The notes: a model not told the origin generated them from the sequence alone. Positions 37,441 to 48,888 are shown, counted from the stretch's first letter. The stretch is 64,000 nt of DNA from Flavobacteriales bacterium UBA6770 (GCA_905181875.1 CAJIZH010000003.1:124001-188000), one strand, 5' to 3'. Translations and numbers: made by a program.

Positions 37441-38337
37441 TTGAAACGAAAAAAGTACGGAGCGATTGATATAGGATCAAATGCAATTCGGTTGTTACTA
37501 GTAAATGTTTTTACCGAAAATGGAGTTAGTACATTTAAAAAAGTCTCACTTACACGTGTTCCTTTAAGACTAGGAGAAGACGTTTTTATGGACGGGAAAA
37601 TTTCTCAAGAAAAAGCAATTGATTTTGAGCGCACAATGATTGCATTTGAGCACTTAATGAAAGTTCATAAAGTAGATCAATATCGAGCAACGGCGACAGC
37701 CGCAATGCGCGATGCTTCTAATGGGTCAGAAATTGTAGAAGACGTTCGAGAAAGAACTGGAATCAATATCGAAGTAATTTCTGGTGACGAAGAAGCTAAA
37801 ATTATTAGAAGTACGCATGTTCAAGATCGCCTAACTGCTGGGCAAGATTTTCTTTATGTAGATGTTGGTGGTGGAAGCACTGAAATTAGCCTTTTTGTGA
37901 ATGGCGATATGGCTGCAAGTCGTTCATTTAATATTGGCACAATTCGTTTGCTAAAAGATCAAGTAAACGCAGCAAAATGGGACGAAATGCAAGTTTGGCT
38001 AGATGATATCACCAAGAACTACAAAGGTCTTGAAATCATAGGATCTGGCGGTAACATAAACAAGATTTACAAGATTTTGAATAAACAAGACTGGCAGGCA
38101 ATTAATTATGATGAATTAAAAGGTGTTGTAAGGGAACTTGCAGATATGACCTATGAACAGCGCATAATGGTCTATCGTTTACATCCAGACAGAGCCGACG
38201 TAATCGTGCATGCAGGGCTGATTTTTCAGCGTATTATGAAATGGACTGAAGGCGCTGAAATTCATGTGCCAAAATTAGGTTTGGCTGATGGTTTAGTGAA
38301 GTCTATGCATGGCGAATTGTCGTTTAAGGATTACTAG
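37441..38337 (+). CDS. ppx: exopolyphosphatase / guanosine pentaphosphatase family protein (short form)
   Basis: The 298-residue protein has the actin-like phosphate loops AIDIGSNAIRLLLVNV, DVGGGSTEISLF and GSGGNINKIYK. It is the short two-domain PPX/GppA form without the C-terminal HD region. It uses a TTG start: an in-frame TAG lies two codons upstream, and the next ATG would delete the first phosphate loop. PPX removes phosphate from polyphosphate chain ends. It follows ppk by 12 nt, forming a sixA-ppk-ppx operon. Confidence 0.92.
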   Translation: MKRKKYGAIDIGSNAIRLLLVNVFTENGVSTFKKVSLTRVPLRLGEDVFMDGKISQEKAIDFERTMIAFEHLMKVHKVDQYRATATAAMRDASNGSEIVEDVRERTGINIEVISGDEEAKIIRSTHVQDRLTAGQDFLYVDVGGGSTEISLFVNGDMAASRSFNIGTIRLLKDQVNAAKWDEMQVWLDDITKNYKGLEIIGSGGNINKIYKILNKQDWQAINYDELKGVVRELADMTYEQRIMVYRLHPDRADVIVHAGLIFQRIMKWTEGAEIHVPKLGLADGLVKSMHGELSFKDY

Positions 38338-38340
38338 ACG

Positions 38341-38493
38341 TTGACATTTTTTAAAATTGGTTTTGGTGGTGGATGCCATTGTTGTATCGAAGCGGTTTTC
38401 CAATCTATTAAAGGAGTGTAAAAAGTAGAACAGGGTTGGATTTCCAATTCAACGCGACAGGCAGTAAAAATGGAAATTCAAGAATTGGACTAG
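38341..38493 (+). pseudogene. truncated msrA-like (peptide methionine sulfoxide reductase) remnant
   Basis: Directly after ppx, the frame from 38341 reads FKIGFGGGCHCCIEAVFQSIKGV, TAA, KVEQGWISNSTRQAV. This is the MsrA active-site region (GGGCxWCxEAVFQxxKGV) with the active Cys retained, Trp changed to Cys (TGG to TGT), a stop inside the next motif, and loss of the entire remaining protein. The frame ends at TAG 38491-38493, overlapping the arginase stop. Product cannot be functional. Confidence 0.75.
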
Positions 38494-39440
38494 CTAGTTT
38501 CACCAACCAATCTCTTTAAAATTCCAAAAGCAGTTTCAGCCATTTTGTTGCCTTTATTATCTAACAAAGGATTGATCTCCACAAACTCAATACAAGCAGT
38601 TTTATCGAGATTTAAGAAGTGTTTCAAAATAGAGTACGCTTCTTCTTCATCAAGCCCTTTTTGAACTGGCGTGCCAGTGCCATAGGAGATTAAATCGCAA
38701 TCCATACTATCAACATCAAAACTGATATAGATTACATCGCAACGGCTCAAGCTTTCCTCCGCTTCCTTCAAGCAAACTTCTAATCCTCTGTATCGGATTT
38801 CCTCAACTTTGTAGTTTTTAATATGGTGTTCGATCGCTAAATTATCTTCGGGTTCTTCAGTATCTCTTACAGCAAAAAACACAATATCAGAAGGTTCAAT
38901 TTTGGGTTGAATACCTCCTAGATTCTTAAGCTCGTTCCAAATCGTTTTTTCCTTTTCAGAAATATCATTGATTTGGCTTTTCAAGTTATCTGCGCCTAAT
39001 GAAATAGCAACGGGCATACCGTGTATATTTCCAGAAGGTGTTGTGTAAGGCGTGTGCAAATCTCCATGAGCATCAACCCATATAACTCCTACCCTTTTAT
39101 CAGGATTTGCCGCTTTAATTCCCGCTATAGTTCCTGCAGCATTAGAATGATCACCTGAGAGTACAATTGGAAATTTTCCTTTTTCCAATTCTCCCTTAAC
39201 ACCGTTCATTAATGTCTCTAACACTTTCTTTAATCCTTCGATTCGAATCGCATTAGGCGTATCCACTTTTTCATGAAGTAAGTGGTTTAGATCTTCTAAT
39301 TCAACTGAATGAACATCACGGAATAACGTGTTTTTATCATTGATAGCAGCTATTTCCAATGCATCAATTCCTAAACTTGCTCCTCTTGTTCCAGCTGCAA
39401 TTTCGGAGCGAATTTTCACAAATACCTTTTCCTTCCTCAT
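38490..39440 (-). CDS. arginase/agmatinase-family ureohydrolase
   Basis: The 316-residue protein has the family's metal-binding motifs: GDHSNAAGTIAG near residue 105, VDAHGDLHTP near 135, and SFDVDSMDCDLISYGTGTP near 235. The dinuclear manganese site in these motifs hydrolyses guanidino compounds such as arginine, agmatine or formiminoglutamate. GTGTPVQKGL is close to arginases, so arginase is the best guess, but substrate specificity is not certain. Convergent with the ppx operon. Length is typical. Confidence 0.85.
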   Translation of the reverse strand: MRKEKVFVKIRSEIAAGTRGASLGIDALEIAAINDKNTLFRDVHSVELEDLNHLLHEKVDTPNAIRIEGLKKVLETLMNGVKGELEKGKFPIVLSGDHSNAAGTIAGIKAANPDKRVGVIWVDAHGDLHTPYTTPSGNIHGMPVAISLGADNLKSQINDISEKEKTIWNELKNLGGIQPKIEPSDIVFFAVRDTEEPEDNLAIEHHIKNYKVEEIRYRGLEVCLKEAEESLSRCDVIYISFDVDSMDCDLISYGTGTPVQKGLDEEEAYSILKHFLNLDKTACIEFVEINPLLDNKGNKMAETAFGILKRLVGETS

Positions 39441-39471
39441 AATAGTGCGAATCTAATTAATTATTGAGCTT

Positions 39472-39873
39472 ATGTTGAAGGTAATCCATTTGACTAATTT
39501 TGAGAATAGTGGAGGGAACAAACAGATTATTCAAAACCTTTACACTTATTTCAAAACTTGGGAAGGAGAAAAAATAGCCGCTTTATTTCATTCGGATATT
39601 GAATGGAAACAAATGGAAGGTTTTACAAGTGGGGGAACCTATGTTGGACCTAAAGAACTATTTAAAAACGTTTTTGGACAATTTGCTAAATATTGGAAAG
39701 GATGGGCTGCTGTTCCTGAAGAGTTTATATCAATAGATAACAGAATTATTGTACTTGGATATGACAAAGGAAAAGCTACTGGCAATTATATGAAGGTACC
39801 TCTTTCACACATTTATACCCTAAATGTAGGTTTAATTAACCATTTTAACAATATACAGACAACTAAATTGTAA
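39472..39873 (+). CDS. SnoaL-like (NTF2-fold) protein
   Basis: The 133-residue protein has an NTF2/SnoaL pattern: IIQNLYTYFKTWEGEKIAALFHSDIEWKQMEG followed by GPKELFKNVFGQFAKYW and a beta-sheet C-terminal half. The family includes small sugar-ketone cyclases and detoxification proteins; the usual role is unknown for this subgroup. The first 17 residues lack a family match and the ATG at 39472 is the only in-frame start nearby. The last dozen residues (IQTTKL) are shorter or rougher than I expect, so slight C-terminal decay is possible. It is 15 nt before a dead DinB-like gene. Confidence 0.7.
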   Translation: MLKVIHLTNFENSGGNKQIIQNLYTYFKTWEGEKIAALFHSDIEWKQMEGFTSGGTYVGPKELFKNVFGQFAKYWKGWAAVPEEFISIDNRIIVLGYDKGKATGNYMKVPLSHIYTLNVGLINHFNNIQTTKL

Positions 39874-39888
39874 GGAACGAATTAAATC

Positions 39889-40380
39889 ATGATTGAAACC
39901 TTTAAAAATGAAATCAAATTTCGTTTAAACGAAAACTTATCTAGAATTGAGAAATGTCTTAATCTTTTGAATGAAGAGCTTGTATTTTTAAAACTAAATA
40001 AAAACACGAATGCGATCGGTAATTTAATTTTGCATTTAGCCAGCTAAATACGTTAATATGCTATTCATAGATTGACACAATCAAAGTATAATCGCAATCG
40101 AAATCTGGAATTCTACAGCAGTAAATCAATGAATAAAATGGAACTGCATCAACTTATTTCGCATTCGATAATGTAACCTGGTAAGGTTATTGAACAATTA
40201 AGCACTGAACAATTTGAAAATACTATTCGATTCGAGGGTTTAAATTAACTGAGTTTCAGTTGCTGCTCATATTAGCGAGCACCTTAGTATAATGTCGCTG
40301 AATTTGCTGTAATAATCAAAATGATTTTCGATAAGGATTTAGAGTTTTATGCTGGTTTAAACCTTAATATCACTGATTAA
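39889..40380 (+). pseudogene. DinB-like (DUF1572) gene with multiple stops and local frameshifts
   Basis: From ATG 39889 the frame begins MIETFKNEIKFRLNENLSR, the start of the DUF1572/DinB-like family. It keeps family blocks LNKNTNAIGNLILHL, RNRNLEFYSS, MELHQLISHSI, VIEQLSTEQFE and DKDLEFYAGLNLNITD to TAA 40378-40380, about 164 codons in all. TAA and TAG codons interrupt it at least six times, and between about 40245 and 40305 the best reading moves between frames. Many stops are explained by C-to-T changes of CAA codons. This is a real, old pseudogene, not a sequencing artefact. Confidence 0.85.
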
Positions 40381-40498
40381 AACTCTAATTTTCACTAATA
40401 ACACCAACTAAATCTTGTTTGTTCGAAAGAATTCAATATATTCGCTCAGATGGCGGTTACATAAGCGCCTTAACTAATAAGAAAACAGAGATTACGTT

Positions 40499-40723
40499 AT
40501 GGGAAGACCTCCTACAAAACCGAAAAGCCTTAAAGATGGCTGGTATTTAGAAGTTAGAAATAAAGGTTCAAAATCGGGTATTAAAATCCGAAGAGACACC
40601 GAAAAAGATATGAAAGCTGCTATTGAAGAATACACAAGAACCAAAGAAGTTATCGTTCTTGGTGAATGTGTGAAAACAAAATTTGTTAATCCGTCAAAAG
40701 TAGCGAAGAATAAAGCTAAGTAA
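40499..40723 (+). CDS. small basic hypothetical protein with GRPPTKPK start
   Basis: The 74-residue, lysine-rich protein begins MGRPPTKPKSLKDGWYLEVRN and has a central IKIRRDTEKDMKAAIEEY helix. The GRPP segment resembles an AT-hook, which suggests DNA or RNA binding. I recall similar short proteins in other flavobacteria but no known function. It is followed by an intrinsic terminator at 40747-40773, supporting a real single-gene unit. No promoter box was recognised. Confidence 0.75.
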   Translation: MGRPPTKPKSLKDGWYLEVRNKGSKSGIKIRRDTEKDMKAAIEEYTRTKEVIVLGECVKTKFVNPSKVAKNKAK

Positions 40724-40746
40724 GCTAATCTTCATAAATTAAAACT

Positions 40747-40773
40747 AAGGCTTTCCGATTTCTGGAAGGCCTT
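40747..40773 (+). terminator. intrinsic terminator of the small basic protein gene
   Basis: AAGGCTTTCC (40747-40756) pairs with GGAAGGCCTT (40764-40773), one G-U pair, and is followed by TTTTT. It lies 24 nt after the stop. Confidence 0.9.
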
Positions 40774-40894
40774 TTTTATGCCCTTTTCTTTATTCTTTGA
40801 CTATTAACTATACCTGAATCAGCAGAAAGTAGATATGAATTTGTACCTAATAAAACAACTGGTAATTTTGAGTTTCTAAAAATAATTTATAGCC

Positions 40895-40925
40895 GCTGAA
40901 TTGCTGAAACAAATTCAGCATGCAA
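40895..40925. repeat. inverted repeat and copy of the dispersed GCTGAAA...ATTCAGC repeat
   Basis: GCTGAATT (40895-40902) and AATTCAGC (40912-40919) are perfect arms, with GCTGAAACA as loop. The GCTGAAACAAATTCAGCATG section resembles the copies at 16124-16155 and 19900-19930. The rest of the 280-nt gap before gyrB holds nothing else that I recognise apart from two terminators. Confidence 0.55.
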
Positions 40926-40949
40926 CTAACATTATAATTTCTTAAAAAA

Positions 40950-40979
40950 AAAGCCCTCTCAATTTCTCAAGAAGGCTTT
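40950..40979 (-). terminator. intrinsic terminator of gyrB
   Basis: AAAGCC (40950-40955) and GGCTTT (40974-40979), with extra pairing inside (TCTC/GAGA region), form a hairpin on the minus strand followed by a run of nine T. It lies 24 nt after the gyrB stop. Confidence 0.88.
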
Positions 40980-41003
40980 CAAATTATAGTATGTGTTTAG
41001 ACA

Positions 41004-42983
<1,980 letters not shown>

Positions 42984-43023
42984 CTAAGCATCCAGTACTG
43001 ATGGGGACTTTAGCCACTTTATA

Positions 43024-43031
43024 CAAAGATA
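43024..43031 (-). promoter_or_regulatory. putative -7 box of gyrB
   Basis: TATCTTTG on the minus strand matches TANNTTTG, 74 nt before the gyrB ATG. No TTTG was seen at the ideal -33 spacing. Confidence 0.45.
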
Positions 43032-43113
43032 TTTTTTAAGGGTCCTGGAATGATAAATCAATTGGCTAAATACCCTGTTTTTATCAACATTAAATTAACA
43101 GGAAAGTGGTGTA

Positions 43114-44859
43114 TTATCTCTCCTTTCGATTACCCCAAAATGAGTAACTAATTCCGCCGATAATAGTAATACCCTGAGTATTGTATTGATTGTAAAACTG
43201 ATAATTCTGATTGGCTAAATTATAGCTGCGAATAAAAGCAGTAAATCGCTTTGTAAAGAAGTATTCAATTCCAAGGTTTAAATCTACTAATCCATCTAAT
43301 TGTTTGGAATAAATCCCACCTCCTAGATCATACCCATCATTAGGGTTAATACTAAATGATGATCGAGTTGATACAGCAATAATATCAGCTGTAAAAACTA
43401 GCTTATCACTGATATCATACCAACCACTCAAAGTAACTTTAAAGTCGGGCATATTCCAAGCAGCTTTCTGATTTTCAGGATTGTAAACAAAATAATCCCC
43501 TCGAATTAAACCATTGAATTTGTTGATTTTCTGTAATCCAAACTCAGCTCCAATTTGTGTTATTTGAACATTATCATAAACAACTCCAAACTGATTGTTA
43601 GCCGAAACAGTTCCGTAGAAATTTGAGTCATTAACAAACAGCGGCATATTATCTACTATCTTATGGCTCACTGTTATATTATAAGAAGAGTTCGAACTAA
43701 ACTGCCCTCTAATACCACCATAAACCTCTACTCTATTATTTCTATTATTTGTCAAAATATCCTCTCTCACATATGGATTTACTTGAGTAAGCGACTTGAA
43801 GTTGTTACGTTCCAAACCTCCTCTTAAACCAAGATAGGGAATTAACAAGCCTTCCACCAAGTCATATTTAGCATATAAATGTGGGTAAATATTAAAATCA
43901 GTAAGCGTATCTGAACTAATGTTTCCCTCAATTCCAACAGTAACTTTCCACTTATTTTGACCAGCAGTAACTTGTGGTTTGAAACCAAAAATAGTATTGG
44001 AGAATTCCGGTATAATTCCCCCCAATAATGGATCAAATCTGAACTGATTGTAATCTAAAAACAAACCCAACTGAGCAAAATTATCATCATAATATCGATC
44101 TAAATCAAGATCTATTCTAATACTGTTTTCAATCGAATTAGCGCGATTTGTATAGTTTGTGAACTTCAGATTAAACTCAGAATTTATAGCTGTAGAATCT
44201 TTAAAGTAAGTTTTGAAATTAACCTCAGGTGCAATATTCTGGTAAGAGGTTGCAATATTGTCTTTAGATAGCTCATTTTCGAGAATTATATCTGAAAATA
44301 AGCCTTCGTCAAATCCGTAATAATGCAGCGTATTTAACCCATAATTAAGATTAGCACTTAATATTTTATTGTAAAAAAATTTCTTACCGTACAAGTCTAT
44401 CTTATTATCACTGAAATTTGAGGCTCCTCTTTTTGGAACATTTCCATTTGAACTGTGGTGCCAAGCCTTCAATCCATAATCCCATTTCCTAGATCTTATA
44501 GAGTTCAGTACAAACTCTCCACGATTAGAAAGGTTATTACCAGCACCTAGCAAAACATAAGCCCGATATAATTTACTTAAAGGCTCCCCCTTCATTTTAG
44601 CCGGCTTTATTGGTTCTGCTTGAAACTCAATTTCAGCTTGAACATCTTTTACATTATATGCTGCTTGTTGATTGATATTAATTACAGTATCCAACACTTT
44701 CGGATTATTACTCAGCTTAAATGCATCAGAAATTCTGGGTTGATACTCTCTTACTATATATACATCACTAGACTTTAAAGTGTCCTCATCTGAACGCTGA
44801 GCATAAGCTCCAAGGTTAAAAATCACAGCAAATATTATAAAAACCAGAGTTTTATTCAT
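43114..44859 (-). CDS. outer-membrane beta-barrel protein
   Basis: I choose the ATG at 44857-44859 (MNKTLVFIIFAVIFNLGAYAQ, a signal peptide) over an ATG eleven codons earlier. The remaining about 560 residues alternate polar and hydrophobic residues with frequent aromatic girdles and short turns (YGLKAWHHSSNG, YGLNTLHYYG, GGLERNNFKSL), the pattern of a large TonB-receptor-like beta-barrel. There is no plug domain, and it ends with a terminal strand GGISYSFWGNRKER. It overlaps the end of the TPR gene by 8 nt, so translation is coupled and the two proteins probably act together at the outer membrane. Confidence 0.75.
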   Translation of the reverse strand: MNKTLVFIIFAVIFNLGAYAQRSDEDTLKSSDVYIVREYQPRISDAFKLSNNPKVLDTVININQQAAYNVKDVQAEIEFQAEPIKPAKMKGEPLSKLYRAYVLLGAGNNLSNRGEFVLNSIRSRKWDYGLKAWHHSSNGNVPKRGASNFSDNKIDLYGKKFFYNKILSANLNYGLNTLHYYGFDEGLFSDIILENELSKDNIATSYQNIAPEVNFKTYFKDSTAINSEFNLKFTNYTNRANSIENSIRIDLDLDRYYDDNFAQLGLFLDYNQFRFDPLLGGIIPEFSNTIFGFKPQVTAGQNKWKVTVGIEGNISSDTLTDFNIYPHLYAKYDLVEGLLIPYLGLRGGLERNNFKSLTQVNPYVREDILTNNRNNRVEVYGGIRGQFSSNSSYNITVSHKIVDNMPLFVNDSNFYGTVSANNQFGVVYDNVQITQIGAEFGLQKINKFNGLIRGDYFVYNPENQKAAWNMPDFKVTLSGWYDISDKLVFTADIIAVSTRSSFSINPNDGYDLGGGIYSKQLDGLVDLNLGIEYFFTKRFTAFIRSYNLANQNYQFYNQYNTQGITIIGGISYSFWGNRKER

Positions 44860-47800
44860 CTTCCAATTCCTCCTCTTCGTCCTCTTCGTCAATAAATAAT
44901 TTCTCTATCTCGTCATGATCGATATTAAATTCATCCAATTCAATTTCCATTTCTGGAGCCTCCGGTTCTTCTTGTTTTGGATTTTCGATGGCATCAATTT
45001 CTTCAATCTTATCTTTCGCAACTTGTCTTAAGTCCTCACCATCATAATTTTCAATGATACTGTTCAAGGTAGCTTTAGCTTGGAAATAATCTTCCCGCAC
45101 CAGATATATATCAGACAAAAGAATTAGCGATTTTGCAACCCAATAACCGTAAGATGGAATTTGACTTATCAACTCAAAAACCTGAGATTCGGCAGCATTC
45201 AAACTATCCTTATCGAAATTAATCTTGGCAATAGAATACTTTGCTTCGGCGCCTATTTCAGTTGCAACCGTATCCTTAACAAAATTCAAGAGGGGCAATG
45301 CCTCCTCCGACTTTCCAGCTTCCAAAAACACTCTCGCTCTAAACATTTTAGCCAGCGCTAAATAGCGCAGCTGACTAAACCCCTGTGCAATATAGTTCTC
45401 ACCAAGCAGAGCCCCTAAAGCATTAGTATCCAATTCTGACACACAATCCAATTGTCCTTCTATGGCAGTCTTCAAACTCCTACCGCTGGTTGCTGCCAAT
45501 TCTAAATCCATATAGTATGAAAGAGAGATACTGAATTCTTCATTATCGTAATAGGATTTTGATAGTTTGGAAAGAGCAAGTTCACTGTATTCGTTTGGAG
45601 GGAGCTGCGCTAACTTTTCAAAGTATACCAAAGCCGAATCTGCAGGTAACTCCTTCTCGGCACAATCGGCCAAGTAATAATTTGCTTTAACACCGAAGAT
45701 AGCTGGTTTAAATTTATCTAAGTAATTATTCAATGAACCAATCGCTTCCAAACATTCCCCTTCAAAATACCTTGTTCTTGCAGCATCAAAAACTGATGAA
45801 TCTAAATCAGATCGGGAAATATCAACGAAGCTTAAACCCGCCACTAAATTAGTATATCCATCAACTTGCCCTCGCTCAATATAAATGCTTTTTAAAACGG
45901 TAAGTGCTTCTTTAGTATCTTTATAGGTAGGGTAATCCTTTACAATTCTAGTAAAAACCCCAATAGCTTTATTGTCTTTACCATTATTATAATGGATTAA
46001 TCCTGAGCTTATTAAGGACTTTTTCAAATAAATATTATTAGCATTAGAAGCTATTACAGAATTGAATCGTTCAAGCGCTTTTACATCATCACCCTGTATG
46101 TTATAAGTTCTTCCTAATTCATAATAGGCAGCATCTATATACGTTGATCTTGGATTATTTGTGACTAGTTTTTCAAGACTCGCAATTTTACCACCAAAGT
46201 CTTTTACAATCCCTAAGCATACCGACTTCTGAAACAATGCGTAATCACTTTCGAATTGATTCAGTGTTTGCGCTTTATCATAAAAGTTAATGGCCTGGTC
46301 ATATTGCTTTAGAACATAAAAACAATCACCAATTCTTAAAAAAGCATCATTCATTTTCAAAGAATCAATCCCCTTAGTTGAATAGTTGAATTTTCTAAAC
46401 CATTTAGTAGCAGCAGCATATTTCTCTAATTTAAAATAGGCGTATCCTATATTGTAATTTGCTTCGTTAAAATGAGGAGTTAAAATTGCGCTTGGCTGAA
46501 ATATGAATGATTTATAACCCATAATCGCCTCATCATAATTTCGCAACCTATAATTAGCCTCGGCCCTCCAATAAATAGCATTTGCGGCTAATTTCATATC
46601 TAATCGATAACGCAATGACTTATCATAATAAGACATTGCACCACTATAATTCCTCTCAGAATAAAGAGTTGTAGCCTTATTGAAACTGATTTTTTGATAA
46701 GCTTCTTTTAGCTTGGGAGTCTTATTCTCAATATTATCTATTGAAGTTAACGCTGCATCAAAGTTTTTTGTGGTCAAATAAACCGCTAGTAGATATTGAT
46801 ATGCTTCATCAATACGCTCTGAATTAGGATACTTATCAATGTAATTCTTGAAAACTTCAATTGATTTTTGATAAGGATTAATCGATAATTCATAACTTAA
46901 CTGAGCATAATTAAACATCGCATCTTCCTCAATTTTCTTATCAAAACCTAGCTCATAAGCAGTTTTATATGCCGATCGAGCATAAACATTTTGATTTGTT
47001 TTCATAAAACAATCCGCAAGATGGTAAGCTGACAACTGAGCCATTGTATCCTTTAAACTACTCAAACGACTAAATAATTTAGAAGCATTATTATAGTCTT
47101 CCGTTTTATAATAAGTGTAAGCCAATTGATACCTATCATCATTATTCAGTATTCTTGATTCCTTTTCATAAGTTTCTAAAAAAGGCAATGCCGACTCATA
47201 GTCTTTTTTATAGTAATGTGCTTCTCCAATAAGCCTAGCTACTTCAGGTTTTCGCTTCTCAATCACTTTTTCATAAAGTGGTGGAGCATATTCCAAAAGC
47301 TCCTCGTATTTCTTTTGATTATAGTAAATCTGGGTTATATAATAGGGAACAATTGGACCAAATTTCTCATGATTTTCCAATTTCTGAAACTCTTTAAGAG
47401 CAGTTTCATACTTCCCATCTAAATAGGAAATATGAGCGAAATAATACTTAGCAGGTGTAGAGTAATCGTTATTAATGTCCTTTATTTCAAAGAATGCTCG
47501 AGATGCGTTTTCATTATTCTTTTGTCTAAGATTAGCGTATCCATATTTAAAATAATACTCATACTTTTCTTCTTTAGTCAGGTCATATGGGTCTACTTTA
47601 CCAAACCATTCGATAACATCTTGATACTCCTTTTTTCTGTAATGGTAAATTCCTAACTGAAAATGCGCATCCTTTACCTTAGGGCTCTCTGGATGATTGC
47701 GCATGAAATCTCGCAAACGCATTGAACCGTCTCTGTGAAACAACTGAATCGCACATAAAGATGCCATGTACTCAGAATTTACGGTAATCTCGCTATTAGG

Positions 47801-47983
47801 ATACTCCGCTGCTTCTTGTGCATTTTCAAATTCTTTTTGAGCAGCACTAAATTTTTCTTTATCAAAATATTCAATACCAAGCCTGTAAAACTGAATCGGA
47901 TTACGAAACAATTGTGTTTGCTGTGCCATTGATGTCACTGCAAATGCAAAAAATAAAAAACTGATAATTAAGTGTTTCAGCAC
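44852..47983 (-). CDS. large periplasmic TPR protein with acidic tail
   Basis: The 1043-residue protein has a signal peptide (MLKHLIISFLFFAFAVTSMAQ) and then about twenty tetratricopeptide-like units from about residue 30 to 985, e.g. FYRLGIEYFDKEKFSAAQKEFE, HFQLGIYHYRKKEYQDVIEWF and ANYNIGYAYFKLEKYAAATKWF. The last 40 residues are almost wholly acidic (clusters of Glu and Asp with hydrophobic spacers). No lipobox is present, unlike SprE/PorW-type TPR lipoproteins. The overlap with a beta-barrel gene suggests a barrel-associated scaffold. I do not recognise a named family and give no function. Confidence 0.8.
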   Translation of the reverse strand: MLKHLIISFLFFAFAVTSMAQQTQLFRNPIQFYRLGIEYFDKEKFSAAQKEFENAQEAAEYPNSEITVNSEYMASLCAIQLFHRDGSMRLRDFMRNHPESPKVKDAHFQLGIYHYRKKEYQDVIEWFGKVDPYDLTKEEKYEYYFKYGYANLRQKNNENASRAFFEIKDINNDYSTPAKYYFAHISYLDGKYETALKEFQKLENHEKFGPIVPYYITQIYYNQKKYEELLEYAPPLYEKVIEKRKPEVARLIGEAHYYKKDYESALPFLETYEKESRILNNDDRYQLAYTYYKTEDYNNASKLFSRLSSLKDTMAQLSAYHLADCFMKTNQNVYARSAYKTAYELGFDKKIEEDAMFNYAQLSYELSINPYQKSIEVFKNYIDKYPNSERIDEAYQYLLAVYLTTKNFDAALTSIDNIENKTPKLKEAYQKISFNKATTLYSERNYSGAMSYYDKSLRYRLDMKLAANAIYWRAEANYRLRNYDEAIMGYKSFIFQPSAILTPHFNEANYNIGYAYFKLEKYAAATKWFRKFNYSTKGIDSLKMNDAFLRIGDCFYVLKQYDQAINFYDKAQTLNQFESDYALFQKSVCLGIVKDFGGKIASLEKLVTNNPRSTYIDAAYYELGRTYNIQGDDVKALERFNSVIASNANNIYLKKSLISSGLIHYNNGKDNKAIGVFTRIVKDYPTYKDTKEALTVLKSIYIERGQVDGYTNLVAGLSFVDISRSDLDSSVFDAARTRYFEGECLEAIGSLNNYLDKFKPAIFGVKANYYLADCAEKELPADSALVYFEKLAQLPPNEYSELALSKLSKSYYDNEEFSISLSYYMDLELAATSGRSLKTAIEGQLDCVSELDTNALGALLGENYIAQGFSQLRYLALAKMFRARVFLEAGKSEEALPLLNFVKDTVATEIGAEAKYSIAKINFDKDSLNAAESQVFELISQIPSYGYWVAKSLILLSDIYLVREDYFQAKATLNSIIENYDGEDLRQVAKDKIEEIDAIENPKQEEPEAPEMEIELDEFNIDHDEIEKLFIDEEDEEEELEDE

Positions 47984-48165
47984 GCTGTTAATCCTCGCTA
48001 TTAAAGTCTATCTAGTAATAAGTAAAAGTATAGCGCTAGCTTAACGGCCTCAATTGAGTGGTTCAAAGTTTTCAACCTAAATCTGTTGACACGAAAATGT
48101 AAGGTCTTAATTCAAAAGGAATACAAATACCACTTTTGAATACTGAGGATGTAATCTGCATTCGC

Positions 48166-48173
48166 TACCTTTG
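48166..48173 (+). promoter_or_regulatory. putative -7 box of ftsE
   Basis: TACCTTTG is an exact TANNTTTG match, 17 nt before the ftsE ATG. A TTTG at 48135-48138 is 27 nt further upstream, more than the usual spacing. Confidence 0.5.
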
Positions 48174-48189
48174 AAACACACATTGTATT

Positions 48190-48879
48190 ATGAACGCAGA
48201 AACCATATTAGAACTAAAGAATGTAAAAGTTTATCAAGGCGATAACCTTGTTCTTAACGATGTTAATTGCACTCTAAATAAAGGCGAGTTTGTATATTTG
48301 ATAGGTAAAACCGGTAGCGGAAAAAGTAGCTTACTCAAAACCTTGTATGGAGAATTACCATTAACTGAAGGCGAAGGAATAGTAGCAGATATAGTGCTGC
48401 AAAAAATAAAAAGGAGTAAGATTCCTTACCTCAGGAGACGCATTGGTATCGTATTTCAAGACTTTCAATTGTTAGCAGATCGATCGATAGAAAAAAACCT
48501 AGAATTTGTTTTACGTGCGACAGGTTGGAAAAATAAAAAAGAAATTAAAGCTAAAATCGAAGATGTATTGGAACAGGTTGGTTTACAAACCAAGGGATTT
48601 AAATTTCCACACCAGCTTTCAGGAGGCGAACAACAGCGCGTTGCAATTGCAAGGGCATTGCTAAATGATCCTGATCTGATTCTTGCTGATGAGCCTACAG
48701 GTAATCTGGACCCAGAAACATCGCACCGAATTCTAAATTTACTAATTGATATTTGCAAAAAAGGAAATACGGTCTTAATGGCCACGCACGATTACTCGTT
48801 AATGAATTTATACCATGACCGAACACTTAAGTGTGAAAATGGTAGTTTGATAGAATCGAACGCCATAGAAAGCCTTTAA
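48190..48879 (+). CDS. ftsE: cell-division ATPase FtsE
   Basis: The 229-residue ABC ATPase has Walker [10 protein letters not shown], signature [15 protein letters not shown], Walker [10 protein letters not shown] and the switch His in ATHDYSL. The opening [14 protein letters not shown] and [12 protein letters not shown] fit FtsE, which with FtsX links cytokinesis to peptidoglycan hydrolysis. FtsX is not in this window. LolD and other MacB-type ATPases look similar, so the name rests on the overall pattern. It is followed 9 nt later by a glycosyltransferase. Confidence 0.82.
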   Translation: MNAETILELKNVKVYQGDNLVLNDVNCTLNKGEFVYLIGKTGSGKSSLLKTLYGELPLTEGEGIVADIVLQKIKRSKIPYLRRRIGIVFQDFQLLADRSIEKNLEFVLRATGWKNKKEIKAKIEDVLEQVGLQTKGFKFPHQLSGGEQQRVAIARALLNDPDLILADEPTGNLDPETSHRILNLLIDICKKGNTVLMATHDYSLMNLYHDRTLKCENGSLIESNAIESL

Positions 48880-48888
48880 TTTAGAGCT

